From positions 50,746 through 114,745 of the forward strand of contig QJWJ01000527.1 in the NCBI GenBank assembly GCA_003235365.1: a stretch of DNA of 64,000 bases, in the 5' to 3' direction. The position numbers were made by a program, and so were the translations under genes. The notes under the pieces were generated by a model, which saw only the letters and a program-made list of their open reading frames with translations, searched no databases and was not told where the DNA came from. Positions 17,485 to 26,339 of this stretch are shown here, in pieces; the first letter of the stretch is position 1; the number at the start of each line of letters is the position of its first letter. The DNA comes from Deltaproteobacteria bacterium. GTDB lineage: Bacteria; Myxococcota_A; Polyangia; Polyangiales; Polyangiaceae.

Positions 17485-18170
17485 GTGAGGGCGCGGCGGC
17501 GAGACCCGCATCCGAGCGCGGTTTCGGTAAGTCCGGGCCAGCCCGCGAACACCCGAGCGAGCCCCGTAGACCGACGGCGCAGCATGGGGATCGACCGAGC
17601 AGACCGAAACCCACGCAAGTCGGAGAGCGTTGCTACATATTGTCGCAATCGGCCACTAGACCGCGATGTGGCTGCTCTGCGGCGGTTTCGCCAACCACAA
17701 ACAACACCGGGATTCCGCGTCGCAAAGTGTCGGCCGTGGGGACAATCTTCACGGCTGATTCCGACGCGTTAGGGGCGGGGCGCGCCCGGACATTTACTTT
17801 TCGGGTCGGATTGGGCGATTAGGGGCGCGCCTCGCCGAGAGGCGCTTTCTCCCACCCCTGACTCGCGGGTCCTTGGCCTGGATTCGTGAGGTCGGCGCGG
17901 ATTGCGACCGTGAATTTCAGCCTCTCCACCCCGACGTTTTGCGACCCTCCAACAGGGCGTTCGCCCGATTGTGGGTGCGACATTTGGCGCAGGGGTCCCG
18001 CTGCTTTTCGCGCACTAGGGTGCCTGCCGCTCTCCACGATGATGCGCCCGTTCGCTCCCTGCAAGGCACGGACACCGCAGTCATCGACAACCGCGATGCT
18101 CACCTCGGCCAGGCAATCCCGGCCGCTTCTCTCAACCCTTCGAGTCGCCTCTCGAAACGCTTGGTAACAA
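17485..18170. other. Gap before the Act operon; candidate promoter or small-RNA region
   Basis: 686 bases with no convincing protein gene. A second terminator-like hairpin, GCGCCTC-5-GAGGCGC followed by TTTCT (17827-17850), does not belong to any annotated gene. It could end an unannotated transcript from within 17500-17830 or an attenuated leader of the act operon. A TACATA element at 17634-17639 has no good -35. No tRNA or known RNA family was recognised. Confidence 0.4.
17827..17850 (+). terminator. Terminator-like hairpin in the act operon upstream region
   Basis: GCGCCTC (17827-17833), loop GCCGA, GAGGCGC (17839-17845), then TTTCT. A 7-bp perfect stem with a short T-rich tail, 320 bases upstream of actA. 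It may attenuate the operon or terminate a small RNA. Confidence 0.45.
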
Positions 18171-18821
18171 ATGGACCTTTTCGTTTTTCCCCGTTGGGCG
18201 AACAAGACCGTGCACTTGGCGGGAGCCGTGCTCGGTGTGGCGCCTTTGTACCTCATCGGCTTCGTCTGGTACGGCGCGAGCCCCAAAACGGTTTCGGTAG
18301 GCTATGCGCCTGAGCAACCGGTTCCTTACAGCCACGCGCTGCACGCCGGTGAACTCGGTATCGATTGCCGCTACTGCCACAACACGGTCGAGCAAGCCGG
18401 GGTTGCGGCGATCCCCCCGACCGAGACCTGCATGAACTGTCATGCGCGCGTTCGCACGACGAGCCCCAAGCTCGAGCCGGTGCGCAGCAGCTGGCAGACG
18501 AACCAGCCCGTCGAGTGGTTGAAGGTTCACGACCTGCCCGACTACGTCTACTTCAACCACTCCGCCCACGTCACCCGAGGCATCGGTTGCGTCTCGTGTC
18601 ACGGACGGGTCGACCAGATGGACGTCGTCTACCAGCACGAAGAGCTGAGCATGGGCTGGTGTTTGGACTGCCACCGCGCGCCGGAACAGCATCTGCGTCC
18701 GCCGGCGGAGGCTACGAACATGGCTTGGGAGCCGCCCGAGGAGCAGGCGAAGTATGGCGCGCAGCTCCGCGAGCAGAATCACATCAACCCTCCAACCGAT
18801 TGCTCAACATGTCATCGATGA
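18171..18821 (+). CDS. actA: Alternative Complex III subunit ActA, pentahaem cytochrome c
   Basis: 216 residues. One N-terminal membrane anchor (about residues 12-34) is followed by a periplasmic domain with five c-type haem motifs: CRYCH, CMNCH, CVSCH, CLDCH and CSTCH. The count and order match ActA of Alternative Complex III, a quinol:cytochrome c/oxidase oxidoreductase that replaces the bc1 complex. Extra His residues (YSHALH, YFNHSAH, VYQHEE) are likely distal haem ligands. It is the first gene of an eleven-gene respiratory operon and overlaps actB at its 3' end, so translation is coupled. Confidence 0.93.
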   Translation: MDLFVFPRWANKTVHLAGAVLGVAPLYLIGFVWYGASPKTVSVGYAPEQPVPYSHALHAGELGIDCRYCHNTVEQAGVAAIPPTETCMNCHARVRTTSPKLEPVRSSWQTNQPVEWLKVHDLPDYVYFNHSAHVTRGIGCVSCHGRVDQMDVVYQHEELSMGWCLDCHRAPEQHLRPPAEATNMAWEPPEEQAKYGAQLREQNHINPPTDCSTCHR

Positions 18822-21800
18822 AGAAAAACGGCAGTCCGCGCTTGTGGCGCAGCTTGGCGGAGTACGAGCAGGACCCCGAGTTCGAGAAGTTCGTTCAGAA
18901 CGAGTTTGGCGTTCCGTTGACGGATGCTCCTCCGAATTCGAAGGAGCGACGTCGCTTCGTGCAGCTCATGGCTGCGTCGTTCTCCCTCGCAGGCGCGGCA
19001 GGTTGTCGCTGGGAGGAAGACAAGCTCGTCCCGATGACGCGCCGACCCGAGGGCATGGTACCCGGCGTGCCTCGCAACTACCGCACGACGATGGAGATCG
19101 GCGACGTCGGTATGCCGTTGCAGGTCAAGAGCTTCGACGGGCGGCCCATCAAGGTCGACGGCAATCCCGAGCACGACGACAGCCTCGGGACCAGCACGCT
19201 CCAGGCCCAAGCGACGATCTTGGGAATGTACGATCCCGACCGCAGTGAGGGTCCGGCGCAGCGCGAGAACGGCAAGCTCGTCGACAAGACGTGGGAAGAG
19301 TTCAACACCTTCGCGCTCAAGCACTTCGCGGCCCTTCGTCAACAGGGCGGCCAAGGCCTGTACATACTGGCCGAGTCGACATCCTCGCCGACGGTCCTCG
19401 ACATGCGTCGCCGCTTCTCGCAGGTTTACCCGCGCGCCAAGTGGATGGAGTACTCCCCGGTCAACCGTGACAACCCGAGGATCGGGTCGCAGTTGGCGTT
19501 CGGTACCCAGGTGCGCACCCACTACGACCTCGAGAAAGCCGACGTCGTGCTGACGCTCGACGCGGACCCGCTTGGAAGTGGTCCGGAGTCGCTGCCGCAA
19601 GCACGCGGCTTTGCCGCTGCTCGGGCCCCGGAAGCGGGGCGTATGAATCGCTTGTGGTCGGTTGAAAGCAGCTTGTCGCCGACAGGCATTCAGGCCGACC
19701 ATCGCTTGGCGATCCGTACTGCACAGATTTCGGCCTTCGTGGCCGAGTTGGACATCGCGCTGAGCAAAGCCCTGGGCCAGTCGACGAATCAGACGCCTTC
19801 CGGCGCGAAGTTCATGGAGGACCCCAAGGTCGCCAAGTTCTTTGCGGCACTGGTCAAGGATCTGGCTGCCGCGCGCGGCAAGTCGGTGATCGTCGTCGGT
19901 GACAACCAGCCACCGCCGGTCCAAGCGATCGTTCATCGGATCAACCGCGTGCTCGACGCGCCGGGCTCGACGCTTCACTACACCGCTGATCGCTCGTTTC
20001 CGGGTCAACGCACCGGGCTCGCGCAGCTGGTCAAAGAGGCAGCCAGCATCAAGACGCTGGTCATCCTCGACGGCAACCCAGCCTACACGGCTCCTGCGGA
20101 TGCGAACATCGCTCCGATCCTCGAGGGGGACGTGACCAGCATTCACCTCAGCCTGTACCGCGACGAGACGTCTCGGGCGTGCACTTGGCACCTGCCTCTT
20201 GCCCACTACCTCGAGGCTTGGGGCGACACGACGTCGTTCAGCGGGTCGACCCTGGTTGCCCAGCCCCTGATCGCGCCGTTGTTCGGTGGTGTGAGCATTT
20301 CCGAGTTCCTGGCGCAGATCAACCGCGACGAAGTGCGCGACGGGCAGGCTCTGGTCCGCCGCACTCACGCTCAGCGGGTTGCGTCGGACGAGGCGTGGCG
20401 TCGCGTCGTTCACGATGGCAGCATTCCCGGCGCTGCAGAAACTGTCAGCGCGACTGCTCGGGACCTCGGGGCGCTGAAGTTCTCGGAAACCGCCCTCGGC
20501 GGCATCGCGGCGGAGGACGGCTCGCTCGAAGTGACGTTTGCCCCGGACCCGAAGGTCTACGATGGGCGCTTCGCGAACAATGCCTGGCTGCAAGAGACGC
20601 CAGATCCGGCGATGAAGCTGACCTGGGACAATGCGGCCCTGATTCATCCCAAGACGGCGGCCGCTCTGGGCGTCGAGGACTCGACGATGGTGACCATCAC
20701 CGTCGAGGACCGTTCGGTAACGTTGCCCGCCCTCATCTGCCCGGGTCAGGCACAGGGCTCCGTTCGTCTCAGCCTCGGTTATGGCAGAACCGACGCTGGC
20801 GTCGTTGGCGGCGCACGGGATCCGAAGGATGCCGACCCCGTCGATCCCGTGGGTGTGAACGTCTACCCTTTGCGCACGTTGCTGACCTGGGACGGCGCGC
20901 AAGGTGCGCAGCTCACTTCGAGCAAGAAGAAGTACAAGCTGGCGACAACTCAGGACAAGCATCCGATGGACGATATCGGGCGCCAAGGAACCCAGGAGCG
21001 CCTGCCGCTGATCATTCGCCAGGACACCTTCGCCGGTTTCCAGGAGAAGCCGGATCACATCAAGCACATGGTGCATCATCCCCCGCTTCTGTCGCTGTGG
21101 CACGAGCCCACCAGCTACGAGGGCTACAAGTGGGGCATGACCATCGACTTGAACAAGTGCACGGGCTGCAACGCTTGTGTGGTTGCCTGCAACGCGGAAA
21201 ACAACGTTCCGATCGTTGGCAAGGGGCAAGTCTTGATGGGTCGCGAGATGCACTGGATGCGCATCGACCGCTACTGGCAGGGCGATGATCCAGACGCACC
21301 GGACCAGGTTCACAACCAGCCAGTGATTTGTCAGCACTGCGAACACGCCCCGTGCGAGCAGGTCTGCCCGGTCGGCGCGACGATGCACAGCTCCGAGGGG
21401 CTGAACGAGATGACGTACAACCGGTGTATCGGCACTCGTTACTGCTCGAACAACTGCCCCTACAAGGTGCGCCGGTTCAACTACTTCAACTACTCGCTGC
21501 CCCTCACGGAGGACCGCAACGAAGTTACCCGGATGGCTCAGAACCCCGAAGTAACAGTGCGGTTCCGCGGTGTGATGGAGAAGTGCTCGTTCTGCGTGCA
21601 ACGCATCCAAAGCGCGAAAATCGTCGCCAAGAACGCACGCCGCAAGATCCAGGACGGCGAAGTCCGAAGCGCTTGCCAGGACGCGTGCCCGACCCAGGCG
21701 ATCATCTTCGGCGACTTGAACGATTCTGGCAGCAAGGTGGCGCAGTCGGCCAACAGCCCGCGCAGCTACGCGTTGCTGGAAGAACTGAACGTGCGCCCGC

Positions 21801-21907
21801 GGGTGAGTTACCTCGGCCGCATCACCAATCCCCACCCCGACCTAGTCGCAGCAGCTCCACCAGCCCACGAGGCCGAGGAAGGGAAGAGCGAAACCCATCA
21901 TGGCTAA
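18809..21907 (+). CDS. actB: Alternative Complex III subunit ActB, molybdopterin-oxidoreductase-like and Fe-S fusion
   Basis: 1032 residues from the ATG at 18809; an ATG at 18818 that overlaps the actA stop as ATGA is an equally plausible start. The N-terminus has ERRRFVQLMAASFSLAGAAGC, a twin-arginine-like export signal ending in a possible lipobox. The first ~740 residues form the catalytically silent molybdopterin-oxidoreductase-like domain typical of ActB. The C-terminal third is an NrfC/PsrB-like ferredoxin domain with CTGCNACVVAC, CQHCEHAPCEQVCPVG, CIGTRYCSNNCPY and CSFCVQRI plus CQDACP, enough for four Fe-S clusters. It relays electrons from quinol to haems. It overlaps actA by 13 and actC by 8 bases. 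Confidence 0.93.
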   Translation: MSSMKKNGSPRLWRSLAEYEQDPEFEKFVQNEFGVPLTDAPPNSKERRRFVQLMAASFSLAGAAGCRWEEDKLVPMTRRPEGMVPGVPRNYRTTMEIGDVGMPLQVKSFDGRPIKVDGNPEHDDSLGTSTLQAQATILGMYDPDRSEGPAQRENGKLVDKTWEEFNTFALKHFAALRQQGGQGLYILAESTSSPTVLDMRRRFSQVYPRAKWMEYSPVNRDNPRIGSQLAFGTQVRTHYDLEKADVVLTLDADPLGSGPESLPQARGFAAARAPEAGRMNRLWSVESSLSPTGIQADHRLAIRTAQISAFVAELDIALSKALGQSTNQTPSGAKFMEDPKVAKFFAALVKDLAAARGKSVIVVGDNQPPPVQAIVHRINRVLDAPGSTLHYTADRSFPGQRTGLAQLVKEAASIKTLVILDGNPAYTAPADANIAPILEGDVTSIHLSLYRDETSRACTWHLPLAHYLEAWGDTTSFSGSTLVAQPLIAPLFGGVSISEFLAQINRDEVRDGQALVRRTHAQRVASDEAWRRVVHDGSIPGAAETVSATARDLGALKFSETALGGIAAEDGSLEVTFAPDPKVYDGRFANNAWLQETPDPAMKLTWDNAALIHPKTAAALGVEDSTMVTITVEDRSVTLPALICPGQAQGSVRLSLGYGRTDAGVVGGARDPKDADPVDPVGVNVYPLRTLLTWDGAQGAQLTSSKKKYKLATTQDKHPMDDIGRQGTQERLPLIIRQDTFAGFQEKPDHIKHMVHHPPLLSLWHEPTSYEGYKWGMTIDLNKCTGCNACVVACNAENNVPIVGKGQVLMGREMHWMRIDRYWQGDDPDAPDQVHNQPVICQHCEHAPCEQVCPVGATMHSSEGLNEMTYNRCIGTRYCSNNCPYKVRRFNYFNYSLPLTEDRNEVTRMAQNPEVTVRFRGVMEKCSFCVQRIQSAKIVAKNARRKIQDGEVRSACQDACPTQAIIFGDLNDSGSKVAQSANSPRSYALLEELNVRPRVSYLGRITNPHPDLVAAAPPAHEAEEGKSETHHG

Positions 21908-23264
21908 TACTGCTGATATCAGAGACTGGCAGGCACCTCCCGAGGGTGACAACGCCTACGCGAAGATCACCGACGCGGTAAACCGCGTGGTGGAAACCCC
22001 AACCCCACCGCGAGCCTGGTACCTGGCGTTTGTCATCTCCGTGCTTTGGCTGGGGGTTCTCGGTTGTTGCGTCGGGTACCTGTTCTGGGAGGGTGTTGGC
22101 ATCTGGGGCAACATGAACCCGGTGGCGTGGGGTTGGCCGATCGTCAACTTCGTGTTCTGGGTTGGTATTGGCCACGCCGGTACGCTCATCAGTGCGGTGC
22201 TCTACCTGTTCCGCCAGACTTGGCGTACGGCCATCAACCGCGCTGCAGAAGCGATGACGATCTTTGCCGTCATCTGCGCCCTGTTGTTTCCCGGTATCCA
22301 CATCGGCCGCCCCTGGTTGCCCTACTGGATGCTGCCCATCCCCAACCAGATGGACATGTGGCCGCAGTTTCGCAGTCCGCTCGACTGGGACATCTTCGCG
22401 GTGGGCACGTACTTCACCGTCTCACTGATGTTCTGGTACATGGGTCTGATCCCCGATCTTGCGTCGATTCGCGATCGGGCGACGTCGACGACCCGTCGTT
22501 TGGCCTACGGCCTGTTCGCGGTGGGTTGGCGGGGATCTTCACGTCAGTGGCACCGCTACGAAAAGGCGTACCAGATCCTCGCCGCGCTCTCGACGCCTCT
22601 GGTGCTCTCCGTTCACTCGGTCGTTTCTTTCGACTTCGCGACGGCGCAGTTGCCGGGCTGGCACACGACCATCTTCCCGCCGTACTTCGTCGCTGGCGCG
22701 ATCTTCAGCGGCTTCGCCATGGTGGTGACGCTGCTGGTCCCGGCACGGCAGTTCTTCGGGCTCAAGACGCTCATCAAGATCGAGCACATCGAGCTGATGA
22801 ACAAGGTCATCCTCGCGACCGGTACTCTGGTCGGTTACGCGTACGCGATGGAGTTCTTCATCGCGTGGTACAGCGGCGCTCCTTACGAGGGGTTTGCGTT
22901 CATCAACCGCGCCATCGGTCCGTACGCCTGGGCTTACTGGACGATGTGGTCTTGCAACGTGATCTTCCCGCAGTTGTTCTGGTTCAAGAAGATCCGCACC
23001 AACCTCTGGGCGTCGGTGGCCATTGGGGTGCTTGTCAACGTCGGTATGTGGTTCGAACGCTTCGTGATCACGGTCACGTCACTGAACCGCGACTTCTTGC
23101 CTTCGAGCTGGGGTTACTTCGTTCCCACGCTGTTCGACTTTCTGACCTTCATGGGCAGCTTCGGCCTGTTCTTCACGCTGTTCCTGCTGTTCTGCCGCTA
23201 CTTGCCGCAGGTCGCCGCTTCCGAAGTGAAGGGCGTCCACGCGGCGGAGCATCACGCGCACTGA
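21900..23264 (+). CDS. actC: Alternative Complex III subunit ActC, NrfD-like quinol-binding membrane subunit
   Basis: 454 residues with about ten hydrophobic segments, the NrfD/PsrC fold. Typical features are an N-terminal cytosolic stretch, WPIVNFVFWVGIGHAGTLIS in the second or third helix and PIPNQMDMWPQFRSPLDWDI. HSVVSFDFATAQLPGWHTTI follows, a signature of ActC/PsrC-type quinol sites. It anchors ActB and forms one quinone site. The start overlaps the actB stop by 8 bases; actDE follows after 24 bases. A normal member of the family. Confidence 0.93.
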   Translation: MANTADIRDWQAPPEGDNAYAKITDAVNRVVETPTPPRAWYLAFVISVLWLGVLGCCVGYLFWEGVGIWGNMNPVAWGWPIVNFVFWVGIGHAGTLISAVLYLFRQTWRTAINRAAEAMTIFAVICALLFPGIHIGRPWLPYWMLPIPNQMDMWPQFRSPLDWDIFAVGTYFTVSLMFWYMGLIPDLASIRDRATSTTRRLAYGLFAVGWRGSSRQWHRYEKAYQILAALSTPLVLSVHSVVSFDFATAQLPGWHTTIFPPYFVAGAIFSGFAMVVTLLVPARQFFGLKTLIKIEHIELMNKVILATGTLVGYAYAMEFFIAWYSGAPYEGFAFINRAIGPYAWAYWTMWSCNVIFPQLFWFKKIRTNLWASVAIGVLVNVGMWFERFVITVTSLNRDFLPSSWGYFVPTLFDFLTFMGSFGLFFTLFLLFCRYLPQVAASEVKGVHAAEHHAH

Positions 23265-23288
23265 CTTTTCGAGCGAGAGAGTCTTCTC

Positions 23289-24515
23289 ATGAGCGACGCT
23301 AAGGAAACCAAAGCCAACGAACCCGTGAGCGGTCTGCCCTACGGCGTTCTGGCGGAGTACCACGATCAGGACGAGTTGATCGCCGCTGCGAAGCAAGTGC
23401 GCGACAAGGGCTACGAGCGGTGGGACACGTTCTCACCTTACCCGGTGCACGGCATCGACGGTGCGATGGGCATCAAGCGCACCATCCTGCCGTGGATCAC
23501 GTTGTGTGCCGGCCTCACCGGCATGACCACGGCGTTGGTCATGCAGTGGTGGACCAACGGCGTCGACTACCCCTGGGTGATCAGCGGCAAGCCGCTTTTC
23601 GGCGTGCCGGCGAACATCCCGATCACCTTCGAATTGACGGTTCTTTTCAGCGCCATCACGACCTTCGTCAGCATGTTGGTGCTCAACGGGCTGCCCAAGC
23701 CGTCGTCACCGCTGGACAAGGTGCGGCGCTTTGCGCGCGTTACCGATGACCGCTTCTTCCTGGTCGTCGAGGCGACGGACCCGAAGTATGACGACTCCTC
23801 GACGCTGAAGTTGCTCGAGGACTCGGGCGCCAAGGCCGTGGAGCTCGTCCCGCAGGACACCTCGAGTGACAAGATTCCGATGGGTATCATCTACGGTATC
23901 TTGATCCTCGGAGCCGTCTCGCTGATCCCCTTCGGCTTCTTCTCGACCGCTCGCGAGAGCAAAACGACGAAGGCGCCGTACCACATCGTGCCGAACATGG
24001 ACTACCAGGCGAAGTACAAGGCCCAGCGGATCAACGGCTTCTTCGCGTCCAGCGACGGGCGCGCGATGCGTCAGCCGGTGGAAGGCACGGTCGCTTTGGG
24101 CGATCTGCGAGAAGACTCACACCTCTACCGCGGCCTGCAGAACGACGCCCCCGCGCGTACCTTCCCCGAAGCCTTCGAGATCGACGACGCTGCGATGGCT
24201 CGGGGGCAGGAGCGATTCGGAGTTTTCTGCGCGCCCTGTCACGGTGAGACCGGCAACGGTGACGGCATGGTTCACCGGCGGGCGTTTGCACTGGCCGAAG
24301 GGACCTGGGTCAAACCGACCAACATCGCCGACCCATCGATCGCCGCCAAACCCGTTGGCGAGTTGTTCAAGACGATCAGCGACGGCATCCGCAACATGCC
24401 GGGCTACGCGCGGCAGATCCCCGCTGAGGATCGCTGGGCGATCATTCTCTACGTCCGCGCGCTGCAGCGCAGCCAAGGCGAGTTCGTCGCGAGTGCCGAC
24501 GCTTCACAGAAGTAG
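23289..24515 (+). CDS. Fused ActD-ActE: DUF3341 membrane subunit joined to monohaem cytochrome c
   Basis: 408 residues that combine two ACIII subunits normally encoded separately. Residues 1-190 are ActD (DUF3341): cytosolic GLPYGVLAEYHDQDELIAAA, then two membrane helices (about 66-86 and 113-134) around a conserved SGKPLFGVPANIPITFELTVLF segment, and a cytosolic alpha/beta part. Residues 195-219 form a third helix, followed by a periplasmic ActE-like cytochrome c domain with haem motif CAPCH (Cys314, Cys317, His318) and a likely Met ligand in RNMPGYARQIP. Three helices put the cytochrome on the periplasmic side, as required. It lies between actC and actF with tight spacing. Confidence 0.9.
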   Translation: MSDAKETKANEPVSGLPYGVLAEYHDQDELIAAAKQVRDKGYERWDTFSPYPVHGIDGAMGIKRTILPWITLCAGLTGMTTALVMQWWTNGVDYPWVISGKPLFGVPANIPITFELTVLFSAITTFVSMLVLNGLPKPSSPLDKVRRFARVTDDRFFLVVEATDPKYDDSSTLKLLEDSGAKAVELVPQDTSSDKIPMGIIYGILILGAVSLIPFGFFSTARESKTTKAPYHIVPNMDYQAKYKAQRINGFFASSDGRAMRQPVEGTVALGDLREDSHLYRGLQNDAPARTFPEAFEIDDAAMARGQERFGVFCAPCHGETGNGDGMVHRRAFALAEGTWVKPTNIADPSIAAKPVGELFKTISDGIRNMPGYARQIPAEDRWAIILYVRALQRSQGEFVASADASQK

Positions 24516-24529
24516 ACAAGAGCATAATC

Positions 24530-25771
24530 ATGGCAAGCGAAATCAAAGCGAGCGCAGACGAGAAGCTCGAGATCGACAACGACGCAATCCAGTTTTCCAA
24601 CATCGCGTTGGGGGTTGGGGTGGTGGCTCTTGGGGCAGGGGTGGCGCTCGGGCTGGACGACAAGGAGGGCCTGTTGCGTTCCTACTTGGCGGCCTTCATG
24701 TTCATCTTGGCCATCGGCCTCGGTAGCCTCTGGTTCGTCACCGTCAACCACTTGGTGAACGCCAAGTGGTGGATTGTCGTTCGCAGGGTCGCCGAGATCT
24801 TGGCTTCGCAGATGCCGGTGGTAGCGCTGCTCTCGCTGGGCATCGTCCTGCCCATTGCGATGGCCGATACTCACGGTGAGTCGCCCATTCAAGGCCTGTA
24901 CGCTTGGCTCGACGATGCTCGGGTCCACAGCGACCACCTGCTTCACCACAAGGCTCCCTACTTGAACAAGGGCTTCTTTCTGGTGCGCGTGGTCATCTAC
25001 TTCGCGTTCTGGGTCGGCCTCTCTTGGCTGTTCTTCAAGAAGTCCCTGGAGCAGGACAAGGCGAACAGCGAGCAAAGCGACGGGATCAAATCGTTCTTGG
25101 GCCGGGTGAGCGCTCCGGCGATGATTGGCTTTGCGCTGACGCTCACGTTTTGCGCCTTCGACCTGCTGATGAGCCTCAACGCGGCATGGTTCAGCACGAT
25201 CTTCGGTGTCTACTACTTCGCGGGCTGCGTGATCTCGGCCTACTCGGTCATGGTGCTCTCGTTGCTCTGGCTGCAAAGCAAGGGGCGTCTGGCGACGTAC
25301 GTCAACGAGAACCACTACCACGACCTTGGCAAGATGATGTTCGCCTTCACCATCTTCTGGGCGTACATCGGTTTCTCCCAGTTCATGTTGATCTGGTACG
25401 GCGACATCCCGGAGGAGACCTTCTGGTACCATTGGCGTTTCCGTGGCGACTGGCGAACGGTGTCCACGATGCTGCTGGTGTGCAACTTCGTCATCCCGTT
25501 CTTCGGTCTGCTCTCCCGCCACGTGAAGCGGAACAAGAAGATGCTGGCGCTTTGGGCGATCTACCTGCTCGCGTGTCGCTACGTCGACTTGTACTGGCTG
25601 ATTTTCCCGAAGGACGACGGTGTCGTTCCGCTGGGCATCGTCGACATCCTGGTTTGGCTCGGCGTGATGGGCATCTTCTTCGGCACGGCGGCGCGTAGGG
25701 CCCGCGGCGTGACTCTGGTTCCGATGAAGGATCCTCGGCTCAAGCAGTCACTGGCGTTCGACAACTACTAA
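24530..25771 (+). CDS. actF: Alternative Complex III subunit ActF, second NrfD-like quinol subunit
   Basis: 413 residues, about ten membrane segments, homologous in pattern to ActC but shorter. Markers are SLWFVTVNHLVNAKWWIVVRR near the second helix, the ALTLTFCAFDLLMSLNAAWF and YYFAGCVISAYSVMVL helices, ENHYHDLGKMMFAFTIFWAY and QFMLIWYGDIPEET. ActF is the second membrane quinol-binding or anchoring subunit of ACIII. It begins 14 bases after actDE and is followed 12 bases later by a small gene of unknown function. Confidence 0.92.
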   Translation: MASEIKASADEKLEIDNDAIQFSNIALGVGVVALGAGVALGLDDKEGLLRSYLAAFMFILAIGLGSLWFVTVNHLVNAKWWIVVRRVAEILASQMPVVALLSLGIVLPIAMADTHGESPIQGLYAWLDDARVHSDHLLHHKAPYLNKGFFLVRVVIYFAFWVGLSWLFFKKSLEQDKANSEQSDGIKSFLGRVSAPAMIGFALTLTFCAFDLLMSLNAAWFSTIFGVYYFAGCVISAYSVMVLSLLWLQSKGRLATYVNENHYHDLGKMMFAFTIFWAYIGFSQFMLIWYGDIPEETFWYHWRFRGDWRTVSTMLLVCNFVIPFFGLLSRHVKRNKKMLALWAIYLLACRYVDLYWLIFPKDDGVVPLGIVDILVWLGVMGIFFGTAARRARGVTLVPMKDPRLKQSLAFDNY

Positions 25772-25783
25772 GAGGCTTCAGCA

Positions 25784-26302
25784 ATGAGCACAGAATCGGA
25801 CAAACCCAACACCGGTGTCGTCGCCACCATGTTTGCGATCGGTACCGCGGCGATGATCGGCGGCAGCGCGGCGCTGGTCGGCTTGGCACGCGGCGAAGTC
25901 GACGCGCAAAAGGAAGAGATCCAGGGGTTCGCAAACCTGGACGCCATCCGCGAGCTCAAGACCGAGCAGCGAGCCCTGCTGTCGAGCGCGAAGGTCACCA
26001 TCGCCCAGGCGAAGAAGTCGGTCCTTGCTGAAATTCAGCGAGATCCGAACGCGGCATCGCCCGCACCAGTCGTCACGGCCGAACCCGCGCCCAGCGCGAC
26101 GGCCGAAGGCGAGGTTCCGGCCGAAGGCGAGGCGGCGACCGAAGGAGCGGTGCCAGCGGCGAGTGGTTCAGCGGCACCAGCCGCGTCCTCCGCTCCTGAA
26201 CCCACCGCTGCGGCGCCGAGTGTACCCGCAACCAATCCCCCGGCTCCCGTTGCCCCCGCTCCGAGCGCTCCGGCGCCAGCAACCTCCGCGTCGCCTCACT
26301 GA
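25784..26302 (+). CDS. Small Ala/Pro-rich single-pass membrane protein within the act-cox operon
   Basis: 172 residues, no family recognised. Residues 12-35 form one membrane helix (GVVATMFAIGTAAMIGGSAA). A short charged helical region follows (RELKTEQRALLSSAKVTIAQ, about 40-85), then a roughly 85-residue low-complexity tail rich in Ala, Pro, Glu and Ser ending CHxxx-free. It lies between actF and the SCO gene, with 12 bases before it and 37 after. It is therefore almost certainly expressed with ACIII and caa3. It could be an accessory or linker subunit of the supercomplex; this is inference from position only. Confidence 0.8.
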   Translation: MSTESDKPNTGVVATMFAIGTAAMIGGSAALVGLARGEVDAQKEEIQGFANLDAIRELKTEQRALLSSAKVTIAQAKKSVLAEIQRDPNAASPAPVVTAEPAPSATAEGEVPAEGEAATEGAVPAASGSAAPAASSAPEPTAAAPSVPATNPPAPVAPAPSAPAPATSASPH

Positions 26303-26339
26303 CCTTCAGATTCTCTCGGTTCGACCGGAAATATCGTCC

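Noticed and set aside
17819..18286. Minus-strand frame of 155 codons upstream of and overlapping actA
   Set aside because: Overlaps the actA start antisense, and there is no ribosome-binding site or recognisable motif.
18812..21835. Very long antisense frame (about 1000 codons) opposite actB
   Set aside because: Typical shadow caused by high third-position GC; ActB on the other strand has all expected motifs.
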